IMG/VR virus record: IMGVR_UViG_3300010885_047103 | Coordinates: 1 to 44,789 of that record | Strand: one strand, 5' to 3' | Length of the DNA stretch: 44,789 nt | Origin: a virus | Shown here: positions 33,391 to 41,297 of the stretch, in pieces | Numbering within the stretch: position 1 is the stretch's first letter | Layout of the letters: each line of letters begins with the position of its first letter | Program-made: the position numbers and the translations under genes | The notes under the pieces: generated by a model | Told to the model about the DNA's origin: nothing | What the model saw: only the letters and a program-made list of their open reading frames with translations | The model's database searches: none

Positions 33391-33630
33391 TTACTTGCCC
33401 CGGGCCGCGTTGAACATGCTCGACTGCCGCGCGCGGCGCCGAGCCTCGATGTCTTCGTCGCTGAGGCCGACAGACGGCGCCACGGCGGGAGCCGGCGAGC
33501 CGACGGAGCGATAGCCGCGCCTGAGGTCTTCCCCCTGCGCGGCGACCGCCTGCTGCTTCTGAACTCGGACGAGCTTGGCTGCGTCTCCCTTCCGAGCTTG
33601 AGCGAACGCGCGCTCGTTGATCGCGGGCAT
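33391..33630 (-). CDS. small basic head-operon protein
   Basis: A 79-residue protein from ATG 33630, whose A is shared with the preceding TGA. Contains two basic helical parts (FAQARKGDAAKLVRVQKQQAV and EDIEARRRARQSSMFNAARGK). A longer frame to 33780 runs through the preceding gene and is rejected. Function unknown. Confidence 0.6.
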   Translation of the reverse strand: MPAINERAFAQARKGDAAKLVRVQKQQAVAAQGEDLRRGYRSVGSPAPAVAPSVGLSDEDIEARRRARQSSMFNAARGK

Positions 33631-34163
33631 CAACGCCCCTTGCGAGGCTGGTCCGAGGACATGTTGGAGCCACGGAAAGCCGACGATCCCGCAGGGGCGT
33701 TCGACTGGTCCGGGCCCGCGCCACCGACGGACGGAGAGTACGACCCGGAGGCGTCGGTCGACGGGCTCGCCACCGACCACTTCCCGCCACGCGCCGCCTG
33801 GCGCTTCGCACGCTTCTCGGAGCGGTGGGAGTTGGGGTCGGCGTAGGCCGCCTCGATGGCCTTCTCGCGCGCCTCGGGGCTCTCGTAGTCCCGCATCTTG
33901 GCCGCCATGACGGGCCTCTCGGCCGCGACCTTGGCGCCGATGTCACCGCCGGCCTGGATGGCCGCACGGGCGCCACGCTTGCGGAGCTTGTCGATCTTGA
34001 CCGACTTGGCCTTCTTCCCGCTCTTGTTCTGAATCGTGACCTTGTCGTCCGTCGCCCCGGTGATCTTCCGGTAACGGTTGTGTCCCCGGACGATGTGGTC
34101 GTTCGGACACATCCCGCCCAGGTAGCCGAAGTACTTCGGGTCAGTGAACGCACCGTTCTGCAT
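33630..34163 (-). CDS. basic protein of unknown function
   Basis: A 177-residue protein from ATG 34163 (SD AGGGAGACATC). N-terminal part (FTDPKYFGYLGGMCPNDHIVRGHNRYRKI) could bind metal through C19, H23 and H28, but no known motif is met. A Lys/Arg-rich middle (NKSGKKAKSVKIDKLRKRGARAA) and a Ser/Gly/Pro tail suggest nucleic-acid contact or disorder. No family recognised. Confidence 0.55.
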   Translation of the reverse strand: MQNGAFTDPKYFGYLGGMCPNDHIVRGHNRYRKITGATDDKVTIQNKSGKKAKSVKIDKLRKRGARAAIQAGGDIGAKVAAERPVMAAKMRDYESPEAREKAIEAAYADPNSHRSEKRAKRQAARGGKWSVASPSTDASGSYSPSVGGAGPDQSNAPAGSSAFRGSNMSSDQPRKGR

Positions 34164-34180
34164 GATGTCTCCCTAGCTTG

Positions 34181-34366
34181 TTAGTCTACGAACGTCCCAC
34201 GACGGTCAAGGTGAACGCCGTCCTTTCGGTACCGGCGGTAACGCCCGGTGGCGAACCGGCCGAGGTAGCGGAACTCTGGGAGCGTCGGCTCGTGGGGTCC
34301 ACCGCGCATGGCTTCCCGCTCCTTCTCCTGCTTCTCTTCGAGGCTGAGCCTCTTAGGCTCGGCCAC
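34181..34366 (-). CDS. small basic protein, unknown
   Basis: A 61-residue protein from GTG 34366, overlapping the end of the upstream gene by 14 bases. Acidic/basic helix (LSLEEKQEKEREAM) then a Tyr/Arg-rich end (FRYLGRFATGRYRRYRKDGVHL). No family recognised. An earlier in-frame start (34528) would lie inside the upstream gene. Confidence 0.5.
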   Translation of the reverse strand: MAEPKRLSLEEKQEKEREAMRGGPHEPTLPEFRYLGRFATGRYRRYRKDGVHLDRRGTFVD

Positions 34367-35432
34367 GCTTCCCCTTCCCCTTCCTCTTGCCGCCAGGCTG
34401 GCCCTTGCCGCCAGGCTTGCGCTTCGTGCTGACGGGGTTGGCGGCCTTCGCCATGGTGGTCGGCGCACCCTCCTGCCCTGCGCTGGGGTCGCCGTCGAAG
34501 TACCCGGTGTCCCCGTCCTCCTCGTCACCGGCGTTCGCCTGCCACACCGCCTCGTCGTACTCGGGGGTCCCCCACTCGGGGATGCCGCGGTCGGCGCGGA
34601 GCTGCTTCATGGCGTCCTTGCCGTAGCGGCGGTTGTAGTAGTTGTCGACCTCCCCGGACGGAAGGTACTCGCGCGCGCCACGGACCGCCGTCCAGTCAGC
34701 GGGCTTCGAGGGCTCGGAGGGCTTCACCTCCTGGCCGCCCTCGGTTTCCTTCTTGGGGTCGCTGGCGCCAGGGGTGACGGGGGTCCCGCCAGTGGGGGCG
34801 GGCATGACCGGGGCCACCTGGGGGGTGGTGCCCGGAGGCTGGATGCCGTTGGGGCCCTGCTGCCAGCCCGCCTTGACCAGGTCCTCGTACTCCTGCGACC
34901 CCGGCTTCGGCTGGTTGAAGGCCGGCTGGAGGTTGGGAGGGGTGGCGCCGCCACCCGTCGGGGCTGCGGCCCCTGGCTGCGCTGGCGGGGAAGCGGCACC
35001 TCCACCGTACTGGGTGGCCATCGCGTTCATGGCGTTCGGCCCGAGCGAGGGCCCCGGCTGCATCGAGGGCGGGGCGGGCATCTGCTGAGGGGCGACGGCC
35101 CCCATCGTCGGGGGCTGCGGACGGACGTTGCTCTTGCTGAGCCTGCCGTCGGCGTTCGCCATCGTGTTGATGGTGCCCTGCGACTGCCGGCCGACGTCGA
35201 CCGCCTGGGAGGCGCGCCAGATGTCCTGGGGGGAGAAGAAGGCCCCGCTCGACGTCTTCAGCCGAGCGCCCTCGGGCTTCGAGCCAGGAGCGGCACCGGC
35301 GGGCCGGCGAGGCGGCGCGGGAGGGATGAGGGGGTTCTGCCTCGTCTGGAGCATCCGGTCGAGGCTGAAGAGGGCGTCGAGGCGGGTGCTCCCCGTGCCC
35401 CCGCCACTGAGGGCGTCGATCGACGAAGCCAT
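34353..35432 (-). CDS. Pro/Gly-rich structural protein, unknown
   Basis: A 359-residue protein downstream of the portal gene, preceded by late promoter box copy 3 with only six bases between -10 and ATG. Residues about 100-260 are low-complexity Pro/Ala/Gly/Thr; residues 285-305 (DNYYNRRYGKDAMKQLRADRG) are ordered; the C-terminus is extremely basic (KRKPGGKGQPGGKRKGKGKRGRA in pieces), suggesting DNA or RNA contact. Possibly an internal head protein. No family recognised. Confidence 0.6.
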   Translation of the reverse strand: MASSIDALSGGGTGSTRLDALFSLDRMLQTRQNPLIPPAPPRRPAGAAPGSKPEGARLKTSSGAFFSPQDIWRASQAVDVGRQSQGTINTMANADGRLSKSNVRPQPPTMGAVAPQQMPAPPSMQPGPSLGPNAMNAMATQYGGGAASPPAQPGAAAPTGGGATPPNLQPAFNQPKPGSQEYEDLVKAGWQQGPNGIQPPGTTPQVAPVMPAPTGGTPVTPGASDPKKETEGGQEVKPSEPSKPADWTAVRGAREYLPSGEVDNYYNRRYGKDAMKQLRADRGIPEWGTPEYDEAVWQANAGDEEDGDTGYFDGDPSAGQEGAPTTMAKAANPVSTKRKPGGKGQPGGKRKGKGKRGRA

Positions 35433-35434
35433 TG

Positions 35435-35453
35435 CTCTATTCTACCACGTTCA
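35435..35453 (-). promoter_or_regulatory. late promoter box, copy 3
   Basis: Minus strand TGAACGTGGTAGAATAGAG, identical over 19 bases to copy 1, again starting at the stop codon of the upstream gene. The -10 TAGAAT (35439-35444) is only six bases from ATG 35432, the geometry of a leaderless promoter. SD is absent in the six-base gap (AGAGCA). Confidence 0.65.
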
Positions 35454-37472
35454 GAGCTGGGTGCCGCGGAAGCCAGTTGGGTTGGGAGGCGCCATGCCCG
35501 CCTCGATCGGAGGCTGGCTGACGTCGCCAGGGATACCCGTTCCGGGAGCGGGGCCCGCGGGGGACCCACCGGTGAGGAGGGAGGGGTCCAGCTCAGGGCC
35601 TTCGCCCTCGCGCTTCTCCAGCTCCGTCGGGTCGAGGTTCACCGACCTGATCAGCTTCTCCAGGAGCCGTGCCGTCGAGAACCGCGCGTCCCACGCCATC
35701 GCGATGGTCGGGCTCTGGGCGATGGACCCGAGGATCGTGTTGAACTTCTGGAAGTCTTTCACCCTGGAGAGCAGGTTGCGGAGTCCTCGGACCTTGAACT
35801 TCACGTTGTTCGCCATGAGGACGAACCTCTCCTCGGCTGAGAGCGAGCGCAGGATGGTCGCGCGCTGCGGCCCCAGGATCTGAACCAGCTCGGGGGAGCT
35901 GAAGTCGTCGAGCCCCTGCCAGAGGGTCATCCAGATGAGCTGGAGCGCCGGCTCGATGAGGGACTCCTCCACCCGCGTGGCGACCGACTCGAAGAGGTTC
36001 CCGTTCGCCTCCTCGGCCATGACCGCCTCAGTTGCCTTGATCTGCCGGGGCGCCATCTGACCGACCGACATGGCGGTCACCGCGAGCGCGGTCTGACGGG
36101 CCGCGGAGAGGCGGTTCATCATCTCGATGGCGTACTGAGGGATCTGCGTTCCCTCGTCGACCCGCTCCAGGAAGCTGACGCCAGGGGGGACGTTCTTCTT
36201 GAGGATCGCGGTGAAGCCGGCGCCGATCCCCTTGGCGATCTGGGCTGGGTTGTCGAGGATCTCGGGCCGGCACTGCCGGACACCGAGCACGCTGTTCAGG
36301 CCGCCGTCCACCATGAGGGCGACGGTTTCGTTCTCGGCCTCCGCCGAGGAAATGGCCCGGTCGACCATGGCGACGTGCACGGGCGACTTCGGGGTCCGGA
36401 GCATGCTCGCCCGGATGAACGGGGAGAACCCGTGCCACATGGGGTTCGGGGTCGGGTAGCGGAGAACCTCGCTCCCGGCGATGGTCACGAGCTGGTTGGT
36501 CGCGTACACCTCTCCGGTGGTCCAGTCGATGAGGTTCCCCCAGTACTCCAGGACCTCGACCTCCCACGGGTCAGTCGGGATCTTGATGGACGAGCCGGAG
36601 CGCCGCTGCTTGTCCTGCTCCCTCTCCATCTCGTACGCCCTGCCGCGAAGGCGCTCGATCGCCTCCTGGTCGTAGTCCGGGTTTGCCTTCAGCTCGCTGA
36701 TGTGGCGACGGACGACGTGGATCTCGTACTGCTTCAGAGGAGACGGGTCGGGGTAGAAGTCCTCGAACGGGACGATCTCGATCGCGATCCGGCAGGTCCG
36801 CAGCACGGCGCGCCGAACCGTGTAGCTGGTGCGCTCGTAGGTGCGGGGGGACTTCGTCTCGATCTCTGGGGGCTCGCCAAGGATGCCGGCGGGAGCCCCG
36901 GGCTCCGAACTCTCCAGCATGTAGACGCACCGCTCGGAGTCGACGTTGAAGATCTTCCAGCAGACCTCGGACTCTAGGAGGCCCATCTTGATAGAATCGC
37001 CAAGGGTCGTGGGGAACTTGACGGCAGTCTCCATCGTGTTCCCCGGCTCCCACAGGCGCTCCAGGACGTGCTGCATGAGGAGCCGAACCGTGTCCGGGTC
37101 GAAGATGCTCAGCCCGCCCAGCGTCTCGACGCCGAACCAGTTGGTGAAGTTCACCAGGTGGTTCTCGATCGTGGCGGCGGCCTGCTCGATCGCCATGGGG
37201 AGGTCGGGGAGGCTGATCTTCGACTGGCCCGGGAGCTTGTGCGACCAGTCATGCCGCGCGTTGAAGAAGTCCCAGTTGGTCCGATTCTTCTGCCGACGCT
37301 CGCGACGCACGTCGTACGACCGCTGCTTGGCCTCGTTGATGAGCTTGCAGATGAGCGTCTTGTCCAGCCCGTCGGTCTTAGGCGCCAGGTCGGACATGGT
37401 GGCCTCGGGACCGCCCACCATGGCGGGGTCTGGAGGCGGGGTTGGGAGCTGCTCGGAGGGAGGAAGTGCCAT
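35451..37472 (-). CDS. portal protein
   Basis: A 673-residue protein just downstream of the large terminase. The pattern is typical of podoviral portals: RRQKNRTNWDFFNARHDWSHKLPGQSK in parts near 58-85, VWKIFNV/FEDFYPDPSPL (about 227-255), a central region with DRAISSAEAENETVALMVDGG, and GTQIPQYAIEMMNRLSAARQTALAV then MAPRQIKATEAVMAE (about 440-490), the long helix region of the stem/crown. Forms the dodecameric DNA gate of the head. ATG 37472. Confidence 0.88.
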   Translation of the reverse strand: MALPPSEQLPTPPPDPAMVGGPEATMSDLAPKTDGLDKTLICKLINEAKQRSYDVRRERRQKNRTNWDFFNARHDWSHKLPGQSKISLPDLPMAIEQAAATIENHLVNFTNWFGVETLGGLSIFDPDTVRLLMQHVLERLWEPGNTMETAVKFPTTLGDSIKMGLLESEVCWKIFNVDSERCVYMLESSEPGAPAGILGEPPEIETKSPRTYERTSYTVRRAVLRTCRIAIEIVPFEDFYPDPSPLKQYEIHVVRRHISELKANPDYDQEAIERLRGRAYEMEREQDKQRRSGSSIKIPTDPWEVEVLEYWGNLIDWTTGEVYATNQLVTIAGSEVLRYPTPNPMWHGFSPFIRASMLRTPKSPVHVAMVDRAISSAEAENETVALMVDGGLNSVLGVRQCRPEILDNPAQIAKGIGAGFTAILKKNVPPGVSFLERVDEGTQIPQYAIEMMNRLSAARQTALAVTAMSVGQMAPRQIKATEAVMAEEANGNLFESVATRVEESLIEPALQLIWMTLWQGLDDFSSPELVQILGPQRATILRSLSAEERFVLMANNVKFKVRGLRNLLSRVKDFQKFNTILGSIAQSPTIAMAWDARFSTARLLEKLIRSVNLDPTELEKREGEGPELDPSLLTGGSPAGPAPGTGIPGDVSQPPIEAGMAPPNPTGFRGTQL

Positions 37473-37473
37473 G

Positions 37474-39006
37474 TTACCTCGCGAAGGCGTAGCCGGCGGA
37501 CGGGATGGTGGCGACCGCGGTCGAACGCGCGCTCGCGTACGGCCCTCGCATCGCCTCTACAGAGCCAACCGGCTCACGGTAGACGAACATGTAGCCGGCG
37601 CCGTCGCTGGTGTGGGTCCTGCGCCAGTAGGGGTCCTTGCGCTCGTGCGTCTTCTTGATCCCGCCGTTCTTGTCCAGCAGGACCGTCTCGAAGTCCTCCG
37701 CCAGCTCCTTGCAGGTCGGGCCCAGCTCGACGCGGACCTCGCCACCGATCCCCCGGAGCATGAAGTTCACCGAGTTGACCCGGTCGCGCACCGGCGGGTT
37801 TACGGTCGGGAGGCAGAGGGTGATCGGGTAGGGGAGCCCTTGCAGCTCGGACATCAAGACGTCGTAGTCCGACTGGGACGTCTGCGCCGTGATCCGCTTC
37901 GAGGTGGCGTCGCCGTAGACCATCAGCTCAGCGCCATGGTGGGGGAAGCGGCGACGGAACTCCTTCCCCAGCTCGGTGATCCCGCCGCGCTCGATCACGA
38001 TCTCCTCGAAGCAGCGGTAGAGCCGGCCGTGCTGCTGCCACACGGTCGCGGTGCATGGGGCGGCGTTCGAGTCGAAGGCGAGCAGGAGAGGGAGGTGGTA
38101 GTTCAGGTGCTTCTCGCGGGAGAGGACCGGGTTGACGTGGATGTCGGACCGGAAGGCGCTGTAGGCGGTCGCCCCGACGACCTGCGGCAGCCAGACGCCC
38201 TGGAGGCGAATCGCGCGATCGACCGAGCCCACCGGGTAGATGGCCTCTAGGCGCTCGATCTCGTCCTTGGGCATGTACGGGTTGTCGTAGATGGACGCGC
38301 CCACCAGGAGCAGGTCCTTCGGCCGCTGCCCAGACTGCCACGGCTTGATCTTGGCGTTGTAGAGCCACGAGACGCCGCCGACGACCCCCTCTGGCGGAAG
38401 CAGCGTGGCCGCGCCTCGAATATACAGCTTTCTACCTGCCTCGATACGTATGGCGCACTCGTTATAGACGATCTGCGGAGGAGCCTCATCGAAGGCCACC
38501 AGGTCGCGGCCTGCCCCCTGAAGCGCGGCCTGACCTTGGTCGGCCGACTTGAACACGATGATCGAGCCGTTCTTGAGCGTGAGCGTCGCCGTGGTCGTGT
38601 TCCACTGCTTGATCTCGTAGGTGGGGATGAACGGCTGATGCGGCTGTCCCGGAGGAACGTGCATGTTGTCGAAGATCTTCGGCTGGAGGATCTCGCGCGA
38701 CATGGGGAAGGTGAGGGAGATTGCCCAACACGCGATGGCCCGGTCGTAGATGTAGCTCCCCTGGCCAACGTACGCCGGCCGAGGGTCCATGTTCCCGTTC
38801 CGCGCCATCGAGGCGACGATGGCCGCGAGGCAGTCCGACTTCCCGGTGCGGTTGGCGCCGAGGTACCAGGCCTCGGCCTCGGTCGCCTGGAGGAAGGCGT
38901 TCTGGGGCCCGAACGGCGTCCAGAGCCAGAGCGGGTCGATCTGCTGACGCTCCGAGAGCAGACGGGCGGCTTCGGCGCCGGTCCGCAGCCAGTGGTCCTG
39001 GTTCAC
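37474..39006 (-). CDS. large terminase subunit
   Basis: A 510-residue packaging motor from GTG 39006, overlapping the upstream TGA. ATPase: Walker A GANRTGKS at 50-57, Walker B LVAFDE near 168-173 with catalytic Glu. Nuclease: LLLAFDSNAAPCTATVW near 308-324 (first Asp), LMVYGDATSK near 362-371 and HTSDGAGYMF near 466-475 (last Asp). All elements look intact. Cuts concatemeric DNA and drives it through the portal, whose gene follows at once. Confidence 0.9.
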   Translation of the reverse strand: MNQDHWLRTGAEAARLLSERQQIDPLWLWTPFGPQNAFLQATEAEAWYLGANRTGKSDCLAAIVASMARNGNMDPRPAYVGQGSYIYDRAIACWAISLTFPMSREILQPKIFDNMHVPPGQPHQPFIPTYEIKQWNTTTATLTLKNGSIIVFKSADQGQAALQGAGRDLVAFDEAPPQIVYNECAIRIEAGRKLYIRGAATLLPPEGVVGGVSWLYNAKIKPWQSGQRPKDLLLVGASIYDNPYMPKDEIERLEAIYPVGSVDRAIRLQGVWLPQVVGATAYSAFRSDIHVNPVLSREKHLNYHLPLLLAFDSNAAPCTATVWQQHGRLYRCFEEIVIERGGITELGKEFRRRFPHHGAELMVYGDATSKRITAQTSQSDYDVLMSELQGLPYPITLCLPTVNPPVRDRVNSVNFMLRGIGGEVRVELGPTCKELAEDFETVLLDKNGGIKKTHERKDPYWRRTHTSDGAGYMFVYREPVGSVEAMRGPYASARSTAVATIPSAGYAFAR

Positions 39007-39482
39007 CCGATCGCCTTGATCCGGTCAGCGATGATGGTGCCGAGGCCGCGTGCGACCGCGGACTGGACCAGGATGTCGAGCAGCTCCTTGTCGGAGAGGG
39101 TCGCCAGGTCGGGCCTGGAGTCCGGGCCGCCGCCGAGGAAGCTGCGAAGACGAGAGCCCTCGTCGAGGGCCTTCGTCAGGTTGAGGCTGATCTTCGAGAA
39201 CCGCTCTAGGAAGGTAGTCAGGTCCGCCATCAGCTCCCTGACGAAGTTGCCCGCGCTGGTCGGCTGGTTCTGGCGGTTCACCAGCGGGGCGCCGGTGACG
39301 AGGCTCGCCTTCGAGCGCGCGACCTCCTCGGAGAGGCTCTCGATCCAGTCGGTGACGAGGGGCTCGATCCGGGACCAGGCCGCCAGGGAGCGGGTGAGCG
39401 CCTCCAGCGACTCGGAGAGGACCGGGTCGAGGCGCTCGGGAGCGAAGGGGGAGGCCGGTGGCGGGGGCGCGTTCTTCGGCAT
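39003..39482 (-). CDS. probable small terminase / packaging protein
   Basis: A 159-residue protein from ATG 39482, 14 bases after late promoter box copy 4. Long central helices (LSESLEALTRSLAAW, SLSEEVARSKASL, ELMADLTTFLERFSKISLNLTKALDEG) could oligomerise. Its overlap with the large terminase gene (GTGA) and position suggest the small terminase, but no helix-turn-helix was recognised, so this is inference. The neighbouring HTH-like protein (ending 39767) is an alternative candidate. Confidence 0.5.
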   Translation of the reverse strand: MPKNAPPPPASPFAPERLDPVLSESLEALTRSLAAWSRIEPLVTDWIESLSEEVARSKASLVTGAPLVNRQNQPTSAGNFVRELMADLTTFLERFSKISLNLTKALDEGSRLRSFLGGGPDSRPDLATLSDKELLDILVQSAVARGLGTIIADRIKAIG

Positions 39483-39496
39483 CGTGTGCTCTCTCC

Positions 39497-39508
39497 ATTC
39501 TACCACGC
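39497..39508 (-). promoter_or_regulatory. late promoter box, copy 4 (terminase operon)
   Basis: Minus strand GCGTGGTAGAAT with extended -10 TGG-TAGAAT (39497-39502), 14 bases upstream of ATG 39482. It differs from copies 1 and 3 only outside the ten-base core (GGAG instead of AGAG after it). It should start the whole packaging-head-tail-lysis unit. Confidence 0.65.
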
Positions 39509-39766
39509 GGGGCCCGCACGCGACGGGAGTAGAACAGGGGGCTCGCGTGTCGGGTTTTCCGCCCCCCGGGGGCTAGAGAGCGCGCGCGACCCCCACCCCC
39601 CACACACTGTCCGGTTCGCCCGGGGGTATGCGTGGTCGAGCCGCGTCGAGGGACGAGACGATCGGATTCCGAATCCGATGGTCCAGCGCAACGTACCGAG
39701 ATCGTTGACGTTTTCGAGGCCCTCTCTCGGGACTTCGCGCACAGCGAGTGCGAGGTCGACGCCCTA
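39507..39766. other. intergenic region upstream of terminase genes, candidate pac/cos site
   Basis: About 260 bases without a credible gene, next to the terminase genes. Contains the palindromes GCCCCCCGGGGGC near 39570-39582 and ATCGGATTCCGAATCCGAT at 39661-39679, and runs of C and G. Noncoding DNA beside terminase genes often contains the packaging start; this is inference. No promoter with both boxes was recognised apart from late box copy 4. Confidence 0.4.
39661..39679. repeat. 19-base perfect palindrome
   Basis: ATCGGATTC-C-GAATCCGAT: 9-base arms with one central base. Such a compact odd palindrome fits a dimeric DNA-binding protein. It lies 155-185 bases upstream of the terminase start and about 90 bases past the end of an HTH-like gene, whose product is a candidate binder. 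Confidence 0.55.
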
Positions 39767-40306
39767 TCAGGCAGACGCACCAGGGTCGGGCATGGCGCTC
39801 GCGTAGGTCGGCCGAGAGGCAGACGTATCGAGCAGCCCTTGCCAGTGCTTCGTGCTGGGTGCTGCCATCGAACGTTCGGTGGCCTGCGGATGGCCACGCT
39901 TGAGGTTCACGAGCCCGAGGATGCCCGCGAGGAGGACGTAGTTCGTCGTCCACTGCTTCCGGAACCGCGTGCCACGCGACGCCGTCATCCACATGATGAT
40001 GCCCTCGCGGCGCCACCGGCGCAAAGTGTCGGCGGTCGGCACGTTCCCCCGACGGTCACGCAGCCCCATGGTCGCCATCCACTGACGGATGCCCTCGATG
40101 CCGTAGAGCGGGTACTCCCCGCCAGGCAGCTTGTCACGCAGGTACGCCAGGCGCCCCTGAGACGTCTTGAGCTGGCCCCGGCGTGCTCTTCGGCGATCGG
40201 TGGCCGCGACTACCCTTGCGGAGCGTAACGGTGCGCGTGACCCAGCCCGTGGGGATGGCGAAGAGGTCATCGACATGGTCCTCGGCGTCTCCATCGTCAG
40301 CCTCAT
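39767..40306 (-). CDS. HTH-like protein, start uncertain
   Basis: The credible part begins near 40175 and runs to the stop at 39767: GQLKTSQGRLAYLRDKLPGGEYPLYG, then TADTLRRWRREGIIMWMT, a MerR/excisionase-like turn and recognition helix, and KQWTTNYVLLAGILGLVN. The first 40 residues of the longer frame have odd codon use and lie over the upstream gene, so they are probably not translated. No ATG, GTG or TTG was found near the start of the good section; it may use a rare start or be joined to the upstream gene by a +1 shift. Could be a DNA-binding regulator or small terminase. Confidence 0.55.
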   Translation of the reverse strand: MRLTMETPRTMSMTSSPSPRAGSRAPLRSARVVAATDRRRARRGQLKTSQGRLAYLRDKLPGGEYPLYGIEGIRQWMATMGLRDRRGNVPTADTLRRWRREGIIMWMTASRGTRFRKQWTTNYVLLAGILGLVNLKRGHPQATERSMAAPSTKHWQGLLDTSASRPTYASAMPDPGASA

Positions 40307-40451
40307 CGAAGGATACCGCCAGGGTCAGGCGGTCCTGGTCCTGGTGCACGAGCCAGCCCACCGTGCGCCTGGTGCTCAGGCCGGCGGCCTCGTGCGCCGT
40401 CGAGATGGGCTCGCACTTGTGGCGCAGCGTTGCGTCCCTCCACACGACCAT
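40134..40451 (-). CDS. small protein of unknown function
   Basis: About 105 residues from ATG 40451. MVVWRDATLRHKCEPISTAHEA, then TVGWLVHQDQDRLTLAVSFDEADD and DLFAIPTGWVTRTVTLRKG look genuine and resemble small phage proteins often found near early regulators. The last 25 residues (after LRKG) have atypical codons and overlap the downstream gene. A GTG start at 40499 is also possible. Confidence 0.5.
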   Translation of the reverse strand: MVVWRDATLRHKCEPISTAHEAAGLSTRRTVGWLVHQDQDRLTLAVSFDEADDGDAEDHVDDLFAIPTGWVTRTVTLRKGSRGHRSPKSTPGPAQDVSGAPGVPA

Positions 40452-40476
40452 CACGACCGGTGGAAGGGAGGGAACG

Positions 40477-40710
40477 CTACGCTTCCCGCTCGCCCTCACG
40501 GCCGATCTCGAAGACCTCGTAGAGCGCGGAGGTCACCTCGCGCTCGCACTGGTCGACAATCTGTCCGAGGAACTCTTCGAGGTCCTCACCGTTCGGCAGC
40601 GTGACGTCGCGGTGCTTGAAGGCGCGCCGCACCCCGAACCAGAGCGCGCTGGTGACGTCGTCCTCGATCTTGGTGCGGACCCAGCTAGATGCCAGGCTAA
40701 CGATCGCCAT
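40477..40710 (-). CDS. small acidic protein of unknown function
   Basis: A 77-residue protein: SSWVRTKIEDDVTSALWFGVRRAFKHRD, PNGEDLEEFLGQIVDQCERE, and VTSALYEVFEIGREGE. Alternating helices. Overlaps the upstream small gene by 14 bases. No family recognised. Confidence 0.6.
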   Translation of the reverse strand: MAIVSLASSWVRTKIEDDVTSALWFGVRRAFKHRDVTLPNGEDLEEFLGQIVDQCEREVTSALYEVFEIGREGEREA

Positions 40711-40879
40711 CGTCGCCGTCCTTCAGCAGCAGCAGGGCGCCGGCCTCCTGGAGGATCAAGCCGAGCAGCCTGATCTGCGCGTCGTCCAGGTCTTCCATGT
40801 CCTCGGCCAGGTCCTGAAGCATCGAGAGAACAGACGCCAGGTCCTCCGTCGCGTACATATCGTTGTAGTCGTTGCACAT
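40697..40879 (-). CDS. small acidic protein of unknown function
   Basis: A 60-residue acidic protein with long helices (DLASVLSMLQDLAEDMEDLDD and RLLGLILQEAGALLLL). Its acidity and Leu-rich helices resemble DNA-mimic or inhibitor-type small phage proteins, but no family is recognised. SD GAGAGGGGACACTGAG precedes ATG 40879. Confidence 0.55.
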   Translation of the reverse strand: MCNDYNDMYATEDLASVLSMLQDLAEDMEDLDDAQIRLLGLILQEAGALLLLKDGDDGDR

Positions 40880-40880
40880 C

Positions 40881-41075
40881 TCAGTGTCCCCTCTCCTTGC
40901 TCTCCTGCTTGAGAACCGTCTTGAACTCGCCCTCTCCCATCCGGACGAACTCGATCTCCCCCGCCATGGCCAGCTTCACGACAGCCTCCAGGACCGCCAG
41001 GTGGCAGGCAATCGCGATCGAGTCCCACAGGTGCCAACAGAGTACCCGCCTCCGCCCGTAGCGCCAGAGCCTCAT
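40881..41075 (-). CDS. small protein of unknown function
   Basis: A 64-residue protein. Basic N-terminus (MRLWRYGRRRVLC), helix DSIAIACHLAVLEAVVKLAMAG and end EFVRMGEGEFKTVLKQESKERGH. The next gene's ATG begins just after this stop. No family recognised. Confidence 0.55.
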   Translation of the reverse strand: MRLWRYGRRRVLCWHLWDSIAIACHLAVLEAVVKLAMAGEIEFVRMGEGEFKTVLKQESKERGH

Positions 41076-41078
41076 GCG

Positions 41079-41297
41079 TCACCCACCCTTCCGTCTGTTC
41101 GTCTTGCGCGAGACGACCCGGAGGTTCGTCGGCGCGTTGGTTCCGCCCTTCGACATGGGGCGAATGTGGTCGACCTCCCTCGGATCGCCCACCGCCAGGT
41201 CAGCCATGCGGCGAGCACGATTGCGCGCAGCACGGTTCCTCTTCTGCTCTGGCTTAGCATGATAGTCCCGATACTCCTTAGCGTAGTCACGAGCCAT
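41079..41297 (-). CDS. HNH endonuclease, small
   Basis: A 72-residue protein from ATG 41297, sharing its A with the preceding TGA. The HNH core is complete: EVDHIRPMSKGGTNAPTNLRVVSRKTN, with the D-H pair near 43-44, the GGTN turn and N56/N59; the final H is replaced by N, as in many HNH variants. An Arg-rich N-terminus (KRNRAARNRARRM) likely binds DNA. A longer frame to 41336 exists but is less likely. HNH genes near terminases can assist packaging cleavage. Confidence 0.75.
   Translation of the reverse strand: MARDYAKEYRDYHAKPEQKRNRAARNRARRMADLAVGDPREVDHIRPMSKGGTNAPTNLRVVSRKTNRRKGG

Noticed and set aside
39500-39742. Minus-strand frame through the terminase-upstream gap
   Set aside because: It crosses the late promoter and palindromes, has mixed codon use and no SD, and ends in a stop just before box 4.
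39632-40228. Long plus-strand frame over the region beside terminase
   Set aside because: It overlaps the HTH-like gene for most of its length and becomes Arg/Pro/His-rich; no SD. Shadow frame.
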